Below, in pieces: positions 34,535 to 44,000 of a stretch of 64,000 nt of DNA (position 1 is its first letter; each line of letters begins with the position of its first letter). This stretch comes from Candidatus Eisenbacteria bacterium. GTDB lineage: Bacteria > Eisenbacteria > RBG-16-71-46 > CAIMUX01 > JAHJDP01. Made by a program: the position numbers and the translations under genes. Location of the stretch: NCBI GenBank assembly GCA_018831195.1, contig JAHJDP010000061.1:1-64000 (forward strand), given 5' to 3'. Under the pieces are notes generated by a model. That model made no database searches. It had not been told where the DNA came from and saw only the letters and a program-made list of their open reading frames with translations.

Positions 34535-35550
34535 TGGCCCGGCCCCGAAGGGAACCGCGGAAGGATCCGCCGCCGTCCGGTGGAAGAGTGAGACCATGGA
34601 TGCGGCGCCTCCAAGATTGGCGCCTGCTTGTCTTGGGTTTTGTGGTTCTTTATTTCATCTATATCGACAACCTCATGAAGGTCCGGCCGGATCATGCCTT
34701 TCTCTCTCTTCTCATCGTGGCCCTGGTTTTAAAGAATGCCAAACGATTCCTATTGGATTGGTCGCCCTTCATTCTGCTCTGGATCGCTTATGATTTTATG
34801 AGGGGGGTGGCCGATGATAATGCCGGAAGGATTCATATCCTGGGACCATATCTTTTCGAACGGCGTCTTTTTGAGCCCCTCTGCGGGAGTCTCACGCCAA
34901 ATGATCTGCTTCTGCAGTTCCAGGCGGGGCTGGGGGACGCCCCCCTAAGACATGTGTTGGACAGCCTATCGAGCGGTTTCTATGCGATCCATATGGCCGC
35001 GCCGATCGTGCTGGCTTGGATATTTTGGAGTACGCTGAAGGATAGAGAGATATTCTACCGCTTTATGCTGACCCTATGCCTGACAACTTGGGTTTCCTAC
35101 GCTACCTATTTTCTATATCCGGCGGCTCCGCCATGGTATGTCCGGGATTTTGGTTTTGTACAACCACAGGCGGCCTTCAAGGGATCCGGCGCCGGAAATC
35201 TCCTGCATACCGATAAATGGATCGGCATTCCTCTCTTTGAGTCGGTTTACAAACATATGAATCCGAATAAATTCGCGGCCATCCCAAGCCTGCACAGCGC
35301 CTTCCCGCTTCTGATCTATATTTACGGCCTTAAAAAGTTCGGGCGGCGTGGAATCATCCTGGCCTTATACCCGCTGGGCGTTTGGTGGAGCGCTGTTTAC
35401 TTGGATCATCATTACGTCATTGATATCATCCTGGCGGTGCTCTATGTGGCCGCTTGTATGGTTGTCTCAGAAAAACTGATTTTCCCGGCGCTTTACGGGC
35501 GCAAAGGGATTTTCCGGAGGATACTCTGGAAGCAGGCGTCCCCTGATTAG
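34534..35550 (+). CDS. PAP2-superfamily membrane protein (Aur1/inositolphosphotransferase-like)
   Basis: The ATG at 34534 shares a base with the accA stop, with GGAGG eight bases upstream; the product has 338 residues. It has about six hydrophobic helices. PAP2-type residues are visible: an Arg-rich start, then SLHSAFPLLIYIYGL with the catalytic His, and YLDHHYVIDIILAVL with the second His. The arrangement FLYPAAPPWY before SLHS is typical of Aur1-like lipid phosphotransferases. It probably transfers or removes a phosphate headgroup of a lipid at the membrane. The coupling to accA suggests lipid metabolism; the substrate is unknown. Confidence 0.82.
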   Translation: MARPRREPRKDPPPSGGRVRPWMRRLQDWRLLVLGFVVLYFIYIDNLMKVRPDHAFLSLLIVALVLKNAKRFLLDWSPFILLWIAYDFMRGVADDNAGRIHILGPYLFERRLFEPLCGSLTPNDLLLQFQAGLGDAPLRHVLDSLSSGFYAIHMAAPIVLAWIFWSTLKDREIFYRFMLTLCLTTWVSYATYFLYPAAPPWYVRDFGFVQPQAAFKGSGAGNLLHTDKWIGIPLFESVYKHMNPNKFAAIPSLHSAFPLLIYIYGLKKFGRRGIILALYPLGVWWSAVYLDHHYVIDIILAVLYVAACMVVSEKLIFPALYGRKGIFRRILWKQASPD

Positions 35551-35564
35551 GAAAGGAGAATAGC

Positions 35565-36098
35565 ATGCCTTCCAAGGATGAGTTGGATGGGAATCTGGAA
35601 TGGCGCACCGATGCCGCTCTTCGCCGCAAAGAGGGACTCACAAAAAGAACGCTGCAGATTCCGGTGAGTGAAGTGCCGGCTCGCGCGCCGATCATCGTCG
35701 ATCCCGAGGCGACGGCCTTCGATGCCATCCTCAAGATGCAGGAGAATCATGTCGGTGCTGTTCTTGTACAAACGGAAGAAGGTGTCGGTATTCTTACCGA
35801 GAGGGATATCATCATGAAAATCCCGAGTAAGAAACGCCTCTTCAAGGATTGCGCTGTACGAGAAATCATGACGAAGAACGCTCTGACCCTGCACCGCGAT
35901 GATACGATCGCCTTTGCTCTGAACTATATGGCGATCGGCGGATACCGCCATATACCCGTCGTGAATGATAAGAACGAGCCGGTGGGACAGTTGTCCATCA
36001 AAGATATCCTGCGCTATATTGTTGAGTTTTTTCCGGAAGCCGTTATCAGTCTCCCCCCGAAGCCGCAGAAGGACAGTATTCCCCGCTATGGGGGCTAG
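35565..36098 (+). CDS. CBS-pair domain protein
   Basis: The 177-residue protein has AAAGGAG upstream of its ATG. Two CBS motifs fill residues about 40-160: the first with ATAFDAILKMQENHVGAVLV and GILTERDI, the second with DTIAFALNYMAIGGYRHIPVV and GQLSIKDILR. Such pairs bind adenosine nucleotides and sense energy state, usually regulating a partner. No enzyme domain is fused. Its 3' end overlaps the convergent ABC exporter gene by four bases. Confidence 0.92.
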   Translation: MPSKDELDGNLEWRTDAALRRKEGLTKRTLQIPVSEVPARAPIIVDPEATAFDAILKMQENHVGAVLVQTEEGVGILTERDIIMKIPSKKRLFKDCAVREIMTKNALTLHRDDTIAFALNYMAIGGYRHIPVVNDKNEPVGQLSIKDILRYIVEFFPEAVISLPPKPQKDSIPRYGG

Positions 36099-38098
36099 AC
36101 GCCCTGCCCGGGCGGCTGTTCTGATTCGAGAGGCTGGATGGAAGGGATATCATCAAACTGCATATCGTGGAGGCGTTTGTACAGGCCGCCTTCCTCCATC
36201 AGGGATGTGTGTGTCCCTGTTTGCGCCACCCGCCCCTGATCAATAACCAGAATCTTGTCGGCGCTCCTAATCGTCGATAAGCGATGGGCAATGACGATGG
36301 CGGTGCGATTTTTCAGAAGATGCGTGATGGCGTCTTGCACAAAACGCTCGCTCTCGGTATCGAGCGCGGAAGTGGCTTCGTCCAGAATGAGGATGGGTGG
36401 ATTTTTTAAGAGAGCCCGGGCGATCGAGAGGCGCTGCCTCTGGCCGACCGATAAACCGATTCCCCGTTCGCCGATCACGGTGTCATATCCTTCCGGCAGC
36501 TCAGTTATAAATTCATGAGCATGCGCGGCATGGCAGACATTCTCGATCTCTTCCCGGGCCGCCTCGTGACGCCCGAATGAAATATTCCTCAGAATCGAAT
36601 CGTGAAAGAGGACCGTTTCTTGGGTGACGAGGCCGAGCAGCCTGCGCAATTGCATTAAATCGACCTCGCGCAAATCGATTCCGTCGATGGTGAGACGCCC
36701 CTGAACAGGATCGTAGAATCGGGGGATCAGATCAACCAAGGTGGTCTTCCCGGCGCCGCTGGGACCGACGAGGGCGAGGACCTCGCCGCGGCGGATTTCC
36801 ATCGTGATGTTGTGCAGAACCGGTCTCTCCGGCTTGTAGGCGAAGGTCACATTCTCGTACCGGATCGAATCTTTAAAACTATGCAGCTGTTTTGGGTGGG
36901 AGGGCCGTTTGACCGAGGGTTCTTCATCCAAAATAAAAAAGATGCGGGTTGCCGCCGCCAGTCCCTGTTGAATACTCATGTTGACCTGGCTGAGGACCTT
37001 AATGGGCTGCATCATGCTGAGCATACCGACAAGGAAAAGGAGAAACCGGCCGGTCCCCCCCGCACCCGATTCAATGAGGGGTTTGCCGGCGACCCACAAG
37101 ATCGCCACCGCCACGGTGACGCCGAGGACCTCGGTCAGGGGGGAATGGAGGCTCCCCAGGCGGGTCATCCTTATCAACGTTCGCGCATAATCCTGTGTTT
37201 CCAGCCGGAAACGCCGGACGACCTCGCCTTCGAGATTGAAAGCTTTGACAATACGGACGCCCTGAAGACTTTCGGAAAGAATGGAAGTCATCCTCGCCAT
37301 TTTCTCCTGGCTGATGCGGCTGGCGCGGCGGAGATAGTGTCCGATCCGGTCGATGAGCCAAAGATTCGGTGGAAGCACCAATCCGGCGACGAGAAAAAGG
37401 CGCCAGGAGGCGAGGAGCACGGCCAACAGATAGGCGGCCAGGAGAAAAGACTGGCGGATAAGCTGGGCAAATCCGTTGGCGATGGCTCCCTTCACAAGTT
37501 CCACATCACTTGTGATGCGAGCGATCAGAAGTCCGGAGTGGGTCGAATCGAAGTAGTCCAGGCTGAGACGCTGGTAATGATCGTATAATTTGTTTCGAAT
37601 GTCGCGGATCACTAATTGTTCAACACGTACAATCAGATAACTCTGCGCATACAAGAACAGGTTTTTCAAAAGAAAAACAATGATGAGGGCGATACAAAAC
37701 CGGTGAAGCGTATCGATCCGGTCCCGGCCCCTGATCATTCCGTAAAATCGTCCGACGAGCTTATCGCGCAGCGACCCTCCAGAAGAGAAATTATCCGACA
37801 GACTGGGTTTGGGCTTCGCGGCGGCAACATCTTCGGAAAGGGGCGCTTGGGCCGCCGCTTCCACCGCGGGATCCGGGCCGATCTCAGTCGGGTCCTTTCC
37901 CGATAGGACGATCTCACTGAAGGGAACAATCATGGCGATCGAAAAGCCGCTGAAGGCGGCCAGCAGCAACATGAAAAAGACCGCAGCAATGAGATTTCCC
38001 AAATGAGGGCTGAGGAACCGCAGAAGACGGCCGTAGAGACGAAGGAATTCCAGCGGAGATAATTTCTCGGCGGGATGTTTCTGTTGGTTCCCCTTCAC
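36095..38098 (-). CDS. ABC exporter, fused permease and ATPase (MsbA-like)
   Basis: The 667-residue protein has six membrane helices followed by an ATP-binding domain with Walker A GPSGAGKTTL, Q-loop VTQETVLFHD, signature LSVGQRQRLSIARALL, Walker B ILILDEATSALD and AHRLST. Between helices 1 and 2 is an insertion of about 65 residues, rich in Ala, Pro and acidic residues, where MsbA has a short loop. It likely flips lipid A-core or another lipid-linked glycan across the inner membrane. Its stop overlaps the CBS gene, and its start overlaps the glycosyltransferase stop by four bases (38095-38098), so the minus-strand genes form an operon. Confidence 0.88.
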   Translation of the reverse strand: MKGNQQKHPAEKLSPLEFLRLYGRLLRFLSPHLGNLIAAVFFMLLLAAFSGFSIAMIVPFSEIVLSGKDPTEIGPDPAVEAAAQAPLSEDVAAAKPKPSLSDNFSSGGSLRDKLVGRFYGMIRGRDRIDTLHRFCIALIIVFLLKNLFLYAQSYLIVRVEQLVIRDIRNKLYDHYQRLSLDYFDSTHSGLLIARITSDVELVKGAIANGFAQLIRQSFLLAAYLLAVLLASWRLFLVAGLVLPPNLWLIDRIGHYLRRASRISQEKMARMTSILSESLQGVRIVKAFNLEGEVVRRFRLETQDYARTLIRMTRLGSLHSPLTEVLGVTVAVAILWVAGKPLIESGAGGTGRFLLFLVGMLSMMQPIKVLSQVNMSIQQGLAAATRIFFILDEEPSVKRPSHPKQLHSFKDSIRYENVTFAYKPERPVLHNITMEIRRGEVLALVGPSGAGKTTLVDLIPRFYDPVQGRLTIDGIDLREVDLMQLRRLLGLVTQETVLFHDSILRNISFGRHEAAREEIENVCHAAHAHEFITELPEGYDTVIGERGIGLSVGQRQRLSIARALLKNPPILILDEATSALDTESERFVQDAITHLLKNRTAIVIAHRLSTIRSADKILVIDQGRVAQTGTHTSLMEEGGLYKRLHDMQFDDIPSIQPLESEQPPGQGV

Positions 38099-39282
38099 CG
38101 GACGGCCCCTTCCGTATGGCGCGGGCGGGATCCGGTCTCGAGGACCGCATCCAGGATCTTTTCAAGGGCCCAGGCGACTTGAGCCTCCGGTTCAGAATTC
38201 AGAAGGGTCTCCGAAGGTTGATCGAGACGCGGGGAGAGTTCCTTTGGGAGAGAGGGCCAGGTTCCTCGATCCAGATGGCGCGCGGAGTTGGATCCCAAGA
38301 TGAGGATCTGGTGGTCGGCGCCGATCGGGGCGTACCGCCGGGGATCCGAGGAGCGGAAAATCGCTGTAACCGGCGTGCCGACCGCGGCGGAGAGATGCAT
38401 GACGCCGCTATCGCAACCGATGAACCGATCGACCTTGGCGAGAGTCTGGCCGAATTCCTTGATCGGCATGGGAGGAAGGGTGAAATAGGATCGATCGCCG
38501 GATTCCGGCCAGGCGGGAGCGTCAGGTCCCTGAGCGACCCAGAGATCAAATCCGCTGGAAGCCAATCCCTTCCCGAGCTCCTGGAAGGCGGGCAGACTCC
38601 AACCCTTCAATCCCCGGCCTCCCGTGTGGATGAGAAAACGGCGATGGCCGGCTCTCTGCCTGATCCGTTCGTCCATGGATCGCATGAGGGGCCCTTCACC
38701 GACGCTCAGGTTCAATGAAGGGGATTTCAAAATGGGAAGGCAACCGCGGATTAAGAGTGAGAGATCGAGGAGCTCCCTTACGGCGTGAAGCCCCTCATCG
38801 GGAAGGGGTAGGGAGTGGGTCAGGGCAGAGCGGCTCCTGGGATGGTCATAACCGATGCGCCGCCGGGCATGAGACCAGGCCAGGAGAAGAGAACCGCTGA
38901 AGGAGGTCGCCCCCGGGAAGGGTGTGCTGAGGGCGAGGTCCCAGGAGACGCGGCGGAGAGCGGCGAGTGTCCGCATCCCATCCTCGGGATTTAAAATCTC
39001 ATCAACTCGTGGATCGCCTTCCAAGATCGAACTGAATCGATCTCCGGCGACAAGGGTGATGCGGGCCCGCGGCGCGGCATACCGGAGGGTTTCCAGCAGG
39101 GGCATCATGAGAATGAGGTTTCCGAGACGGTTGTCGGGACGGAGAACCAGGATGTGGCTCAGATCATCCGGATCGATCTCCTGCTCGAGATGGGATACGG
39201 AACCGGTCAGTAGGAGACGGCTGAGAGGTCCCTGAAGCGACCCCTTGATCCAGCGGCGGCAACGCTTCCAGACCCTCGTCAT
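38095..39282 (-). CDS. Glycosyltransferase family 9 (heptosyltransferase-like)
   Basis: The frame opens at 39531, but ATG 39282 with AAAGGA upstream gives a standard 395-residue GT9. Features are ILVLRPDNRLGNLILMMPLLETLR at the N-terminus, FLIHTGGRGLKGWSL for the nucleotide-sugar domain, and FIGCDSGVMHLSAAVGTPVTAIF, a GT9 signature. It adds a sugar, probably heptose, to lipopolysaccharide core. The start at 39282 overlaps the upstream O-antigen ligase-like gene by 119 bases, which is unusual. It sits between that gene and the lipid exporter, consistent with envelope glycan synthesis. Confidence 0.85.
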   Translation of the reverse strand: MTRVWKRCRRWIKGSLQGPLSRLLLTGSVSHLEQEIDPDDLSHILVLRPDNRLGNLILMMPLLETLRYAAPRARITLVAGDRFSSILEGDPRVDEILNPEDGMRTLAALRRVSWDLALSTPFPGATSFSGSLLLAWSHARRRIGYDHPRSRSALTHSLPLPDEGLHAVRELLDLSLLIRGCLPILKSPSLNLSVGEGPLMRSMDERIRQRAGHRRFLIHTGGRGLKGWSLPAFQELGKGLASSGFDLWVAQGPDAPAWPESGDRSYFTLPPMPIKEFGQTLAKVDRFIGCDSGVMHLSAAVGTPVTAIFRSSDPRRYAPIGADHQILILGSNSARHLDRGTWPSLPKELSPRLDQPSETLLNSEPEAQVAWALEKILDAVLETGSRPRHTEGAVR

Positions 39283-40531
39283 CGATCCCGTCCTTTCGCT
39301 GGGCTGCATCCTGGGGATAACCCTTTGCGGACCAGACCGCGGTGATGCCCATCCCCAAGACAAACCATAGAGCCGCAACCGGCTCCTCGTCGGTAAAGTA
39401 GCATTGACCCCCGCCGGCCACAAGAAACCCCACGATGACGGCGAGACCACCCCATGCGAGGCCGCGAACACGCGCTGGGGCGGCGAGACCTTCCTTGAGA
39501 CCCCTCCAGAGCCGGATCCATAACCAGGCAAAGGCGACGAGACCCGCGATGCCGCTATGAACGGCTATGTTGAGGAGATCGTTGTGGGGATGAATGGTGC
39601 TCATATATCCCCCGGGTAATTTGTATAAGGGGAAATGTGTTTTATAGGCTCCAAGCCCGGCTCCGAAGATGGGAAAGTCGGCCCAGATTTTCAAGGCGGT
39701 CCGCCATAGCCGGATGCGCGGCAGATCCGAGAACTGGAGGAACCCCTGGGCCCGATCGGCGACCCCGGGAAGAAGAAGGGCCAAGCCGGCGAGGACGATC
39801 ATCGCGGCGAGACCGAGCAGGAATCGGCGCCGCCCCAGCCCCCAGAGGAGGACGCTCGAGCCGGCGAGAAAACCCACCCAGGCCGTGCGGGCCGCGGAGG
39901 TGAGCAGGCCGGCTCCGGAGGCGAGGGCTAGGAACCAAGCCCATCGACGGATCCGGCCGGGGGGGCCGTACAGCGCGAGACCCAGGGCGAGAAGGGTGGC
40001 GACAAGATGCACCCCACCATAGGTCAGGTGGCCGCCAAGATTGCCAATGGCGATATAAGTGCCGGCCGCTAAGGCTTCGAGCCCCTCGCCATGATAGAGA
40101 TCCATCCCGGAGAAGAACTGCCAGAGGCCATAGAGACCACTAAGTGCGGCCATGCCGAGGAAGACCCAAAGAGGCAGCCAGGGCCGGGGTGATCGGAGAA
40201 AGAGAAGGACAAAGAGGGGAAGGATCAAGACGGGAAGATCCCCGCGAAGACAGGTGAAGGAGCGATAGATATGCTGTGATGTGACGATCGCAAAGATCTG
40301 CACCGCAAAATAGAAGATCAGGACGGGGGCCAATCCGCCCAACGCGGGGCCGATATCCCGCGGGGGAGAGCCGCCCCATTTCCGGCGAAATATCGGACTC
40401 AGAATGAGACCGAGCAGACCTAACCCCAAAGATGTCTGTGCAATAGCGATTCCGGCGAAGCTGCCGATAGCAAAACCGATCAGGGGAATCGATGTCCAGT
40501 GAAATCCATGATCGGAGTGGGCCGTTTCCAT
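39164..40531 (-). CDS. O-antigen ligase/polymerase-like membrane protein (Wzy_C type)
   Basis: I choose the ATG at 40531, with GAGG six bases upstream, giving 455 residues. It has about 12 hydrophobic helices and a large periplasmic loop with FPIFGAGLGAYKTHFPLY and TIHPHNDLLNIAVHSGIAG, the family motif region with conserved Arg and His. Such proteins ligate O-antigen to lipid A-core or polymerise repeat units. The last 40 residues are hydrophilic and overlap the next gene in another frame. An Ala/Gly-rich middle is normal for this class. Context with GT9 and ABC exporter genes supports lipopolysaccharide or similar glycan assembly. Confidence 0.85.
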   Translation of the reverse strand: METAHSDHGFHWTSIPLIGFAIGSFAGIAIAQTSLGLGLLGLILSPIFRRKWGGSPPRDIGPALGGLAPVLIFYFAVQIFAIVTSQHIYRSFTCLRGDLPVLILPLFVLLFLRSPRPWLPLWVFLGMAALSGLYGLWQFFSGMDLYHGEGLEALAAGTYIAIGNLGGHLTYGGVHLVATLLALGLALYGPPGRIRRWAWFLALASGAGLLTSAARTAWVGFLAGSSVLLWGLGRRRFLLGLAAMIVLAGLALLLPGVADRAQGFLQFSDLPRIRLWRTALKIWADFPIFGAGLGAYKTHFPLYKLPGGYMSTIHPHNDLLNIAVHSGIAGLVAFAWLWIRLWRGLKEGLAAPARVRGLAWGGLAVIVGFLVAGGGQCYFTDEEPVAALWFVLGMGITAVWSAKGYPQDAAQRKDGIDDEGLEALPPLDQGVASGTSQPSPTDRFRIPSRAGDRSG

Positions 40532-40745
40532 CCTCATCCTCAGGTTTTCTCTCCCTAAGCGGCGGAAAGCCTTAAAAGGACCCCTCATTGACCCGTGGGG
40601 TATACCTTGATAACGTAAGTGGGTTCAGGCATTGCGGTTTGCGGCCGAATTCGAACCTATACCGATCCTGCATAAAGATTCTCTGTGCCGCAATGGCTGA
40701 TTGGACTCCGTCCTTGGGAGAGATCCAATGTGGAAAGGGGATGCC

Positions 40746-40925
40746 ATGCTTTCGAAAGAGCTTTTGGATATTCTGGTTTGTCCTAAATGTAAGGGCGAAC
40801 TGGAATATAAAAGATCGGATGACCAATTGATCTGTCACGCCTGCCGCCTCATTTATGCCGTCCGCGAGGATATCCCGATCATGCTCATCGATGAAGCGCA
40901 ACCCCTCGACGGATCATCGGAGTGA
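40746..40925 (+). CDS. Trm112-like small zinc-ribbon protein
   Basis: The ATG at 40746 follows AAAGGGG by six bases and gives 59 residues. It reads LLDILVCPKCKGELEY, then CHACRLIYAVREDIPIML, the Trm112/YcaR pattern with four zinc cysteines in two CxxC pairs. Members partner methyltransferases or glycosyltransferases and are often found by lipid A genes. Here it precedes the porU-like gene and follows, divergently, the O-antigen block. Confidence 0.92.
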   Translation: MLSKELLDILVCPKCKGELEYKRSDDQLICHACRLIYAVREDIPIMLIDEAQPLDGSSE

Positions 40926-41015
40926 CCTTTCCGCATGAAAAATAGATCTCGCTCGTCGCGTCCTGTTTTACAAGACTGCGGTGGGAGAAATGGACACATC
41001 ACATTGGGTGTCTCA

Positions 41016-44000
41016 ATGAAACGTCGATTCAAGCAGGGTCGGATTCTCTTTCTCGCTCTTTCGGCCATCCTGCTCCTAGCGGTGAAAGCGCCCCAGGAGG
41101 GATTTTCGAAAGAAGCTCGATCGATTGTGGAGGCGCGGACACAAATCCTGTCCCATGGCGACCGCTATCTTGATATTGTTTTGCAATTTCCGCAGGCGGT
41201 CATCGATACCGTTGATCAAGAGGGAGAAGATTTCCACCGGCCGACGCTGCCCGGATGGACGGTATCCGACCGGCTGGGGGAACCGGCGATTCCGAAGAAA
41301 ACATTCTATGTCGCGCTTCCGCCCGGCGGTGGGTACCAGATTGACTATTCTACTGAAAGAGAGGATCAACTCACGGGCATCAATATTCCCGAGGTTTCGA
41401 ATGTGGCCTCTTTGATTTCTTGGCGGGGTGCGGGCTCATCCGAGGCGCCGGTCGTGATCGGTGAACCTTATTGGATCCGCTACCAGAGAGTCCTGCCGGT
41501 AACCGTTTCGCTCTGGCGTGCGGACGGATTATCGCGATCGTTTCATGCGATCCGGCAGCTGCGTCTTACTGTTTCAATGGAAGGGGGCGATGCGGTTTCA
41601 GTGGGCCGCCATCCGGTGAGTTCCGTTGGTGGCGCCCCCGGGGTTTCTGTTCTCAATCCCATCGAAGGACGGATGTGGCTGGCCGCCCCGCAGAAGGGGC
41701 TGAAGAGCCGCACATCGAATATTTTCAGTCTCACGGCAAATCCATGGTTGAAGATGAAGAGCGCCAAGCGAGGGATTTATCGGATTACTCATGATGCCGC
41801 CGCCGAGGCGGGATTTCCCGTGGAAGAAGTGGACCTCTCCAGTCTCCGTTGCTTTGCCGGCGATCAATTGCCGATGGCGCAGGATTTGAATGTAGAAGTC
41901 GATTCCCTCCCCGTCGCAATGAAGGAATGCGCCATCTTGGTGGAAGACGGCGGCGTGATCGGGGTTTGGGAAGAGAATGATGCCGTTCTCTTTCTGGCTA
42001 ATGGACCCGATGGGTGGTATCAGGACCGCGGCGCGGAGAACCGCGGCATGGAGCATTATGCGCGGCATCCTTTATCGTCCTATGGCGCCTATTGGCTGAC
42101 ATGGGGAGGGCTTTTCGAGGGAGAGCCGGCCCGCATGGAGATGATTGAGGGAGATCCCGCCGGTGCGGCGGCGGGCGAAACGGCCGGGGCCCGCTTGCAC
42201 CTGGAACGGAATACTTTTTACGAGCCACGGCAGAGGGATCCGGACGCCACATGGGAGAAGTTCTGGTATCAGCAGGCGCTCAGCAGCGTTAACAATTTCG
42301 AATTCGAAATCTACTTCAATGCCCCCGGCGCTGTCGAAGGGGCGGCCGCCCGGGTCCGAGCGCGCTATTGGGGCGCCAATTATCGCGATACGAATACCCT
42401 TCCCGATCATGTCCTTGTGGCCCGGCTCAATGATGTCCTGGTCGATTCGGTGTCGTGGGAAGCTTATGATCGAAAGGATATCGATCGAACGGTCACCGGG
42501 CTAAAAGCGCGCCAGAATAGATGGCACTACTATCCCCCCTATCTAAATGATCCAAGTGATCCCACCCGATCCGACAAATCCAATCTGGCCTGGATCGATG
42601 TCGATTACCTCCAGGCATTGGAAGCGGTGGATGATTCCCTCGAATTCTTCGGCCCCACGGAGATCGGCGTTCACGCCTTCCGGCTCACCGGTTTTTCCTC
42701 ATCGGCGTCCCCGGCCATTTTTAATGCGACCGATCCCTGGAATCCCTATCAGATTTCGGGATCGTTGGAATCAAGCGGCGGCGGCCTAATGATCACCTTC
42801 GCCGATACCTCATCGGGGAGTACGGCTCCGCATTATGTCGCACTCGATCTCCAAGACAGCGCCACACCGATGGCTCTGGAAACGGTGAACCGGCAGGGAG
42901 ATTGGATCCGCGAGATGGAGGGGCCGGTCGATGCGATCATTATCACCTATCGTGGTTTTGTATCCGCCGCCGAAGATCTTGCTGATTACCACAGGCAGCA
43001 CTTTCCTGACCGTGATGATGCGGTGGTCGTGGTCAAGACGACCGATGAGATCTTCGATGAATTTTCCGCAGGCACAATGGATGTGGCGGCCATGCGGAAT
43101 TTTCTCGAATATGCCTATGTGCATTGGGTGGATCCGGCAAATGAAACGAGGCGTCCCCTTTATGTCACCTTCCTCGGTGACGCTTATTATGATCCCAGGG
43201 ATTATTTGAGAGAGGGCGGCGTTCTTCGAGTGCCGATTTACCTGGATTACTACGACTCTGCTTACGAATTCGATATTTATAATCCCCAGTATTCCTCAGA
43301 TGATTGGTTCGTCTTATTTGACGGCCCCTCTGACAACGGGCTCGACATGATCACGGGACGGCTGCCGGTGAGGGATCTGACTCAGGCGAATGCGCTTGTA
43401 CAAAAAGCAATTTCTTATGAGCAGGATGCGCCTCTCGATTGGTGGAAGACGCGTATCGGGCTGCTTGCCGATGATCGTTGCCAGGGCGTTGAGAGCGACA
43501 ACCTCGGTTTTGCGCATCTGCGCCAGACCGAACAGATCGCCGATTCAATTCTTCCACAATGTTTTCATCCGGACAGGATTTATCTTTATGAATATGGCTG
43601 GCCGTATGACGGCGGCGAATGCCGTTTCCCGACCAAGCCGGAGGCGACGGAGGATCTGCTTTCACTTATCGCCGATGGCATTCTGGTGATGAATTATACG
43701 GGCCATGGGAGCGAAGGGCAGCTCGCCGATGAGCGTCTTCTTGAAACCTCCTTGGTTTCTGCGCTGGATAATGACGATCGTCCCTTTCTCTTTGTCAATG
43801 CCTCCTGTTCGGTGGGCAAGCATGACATCCCGGGCTACGGTCTCGGCGAATCACTCGTTCTTCGGTCCACCGGTGGCGCGATCGCGATGTTCGCCGCCTC
43901 ATCCGTGGCCTCATCCGGCAGCAATGCTCAACTCAACAGAGCTCTCTTTAACCATATGTACCCAGACAAGTGTATAAGCGCGGTGCGGCCGGTCGGTGAA

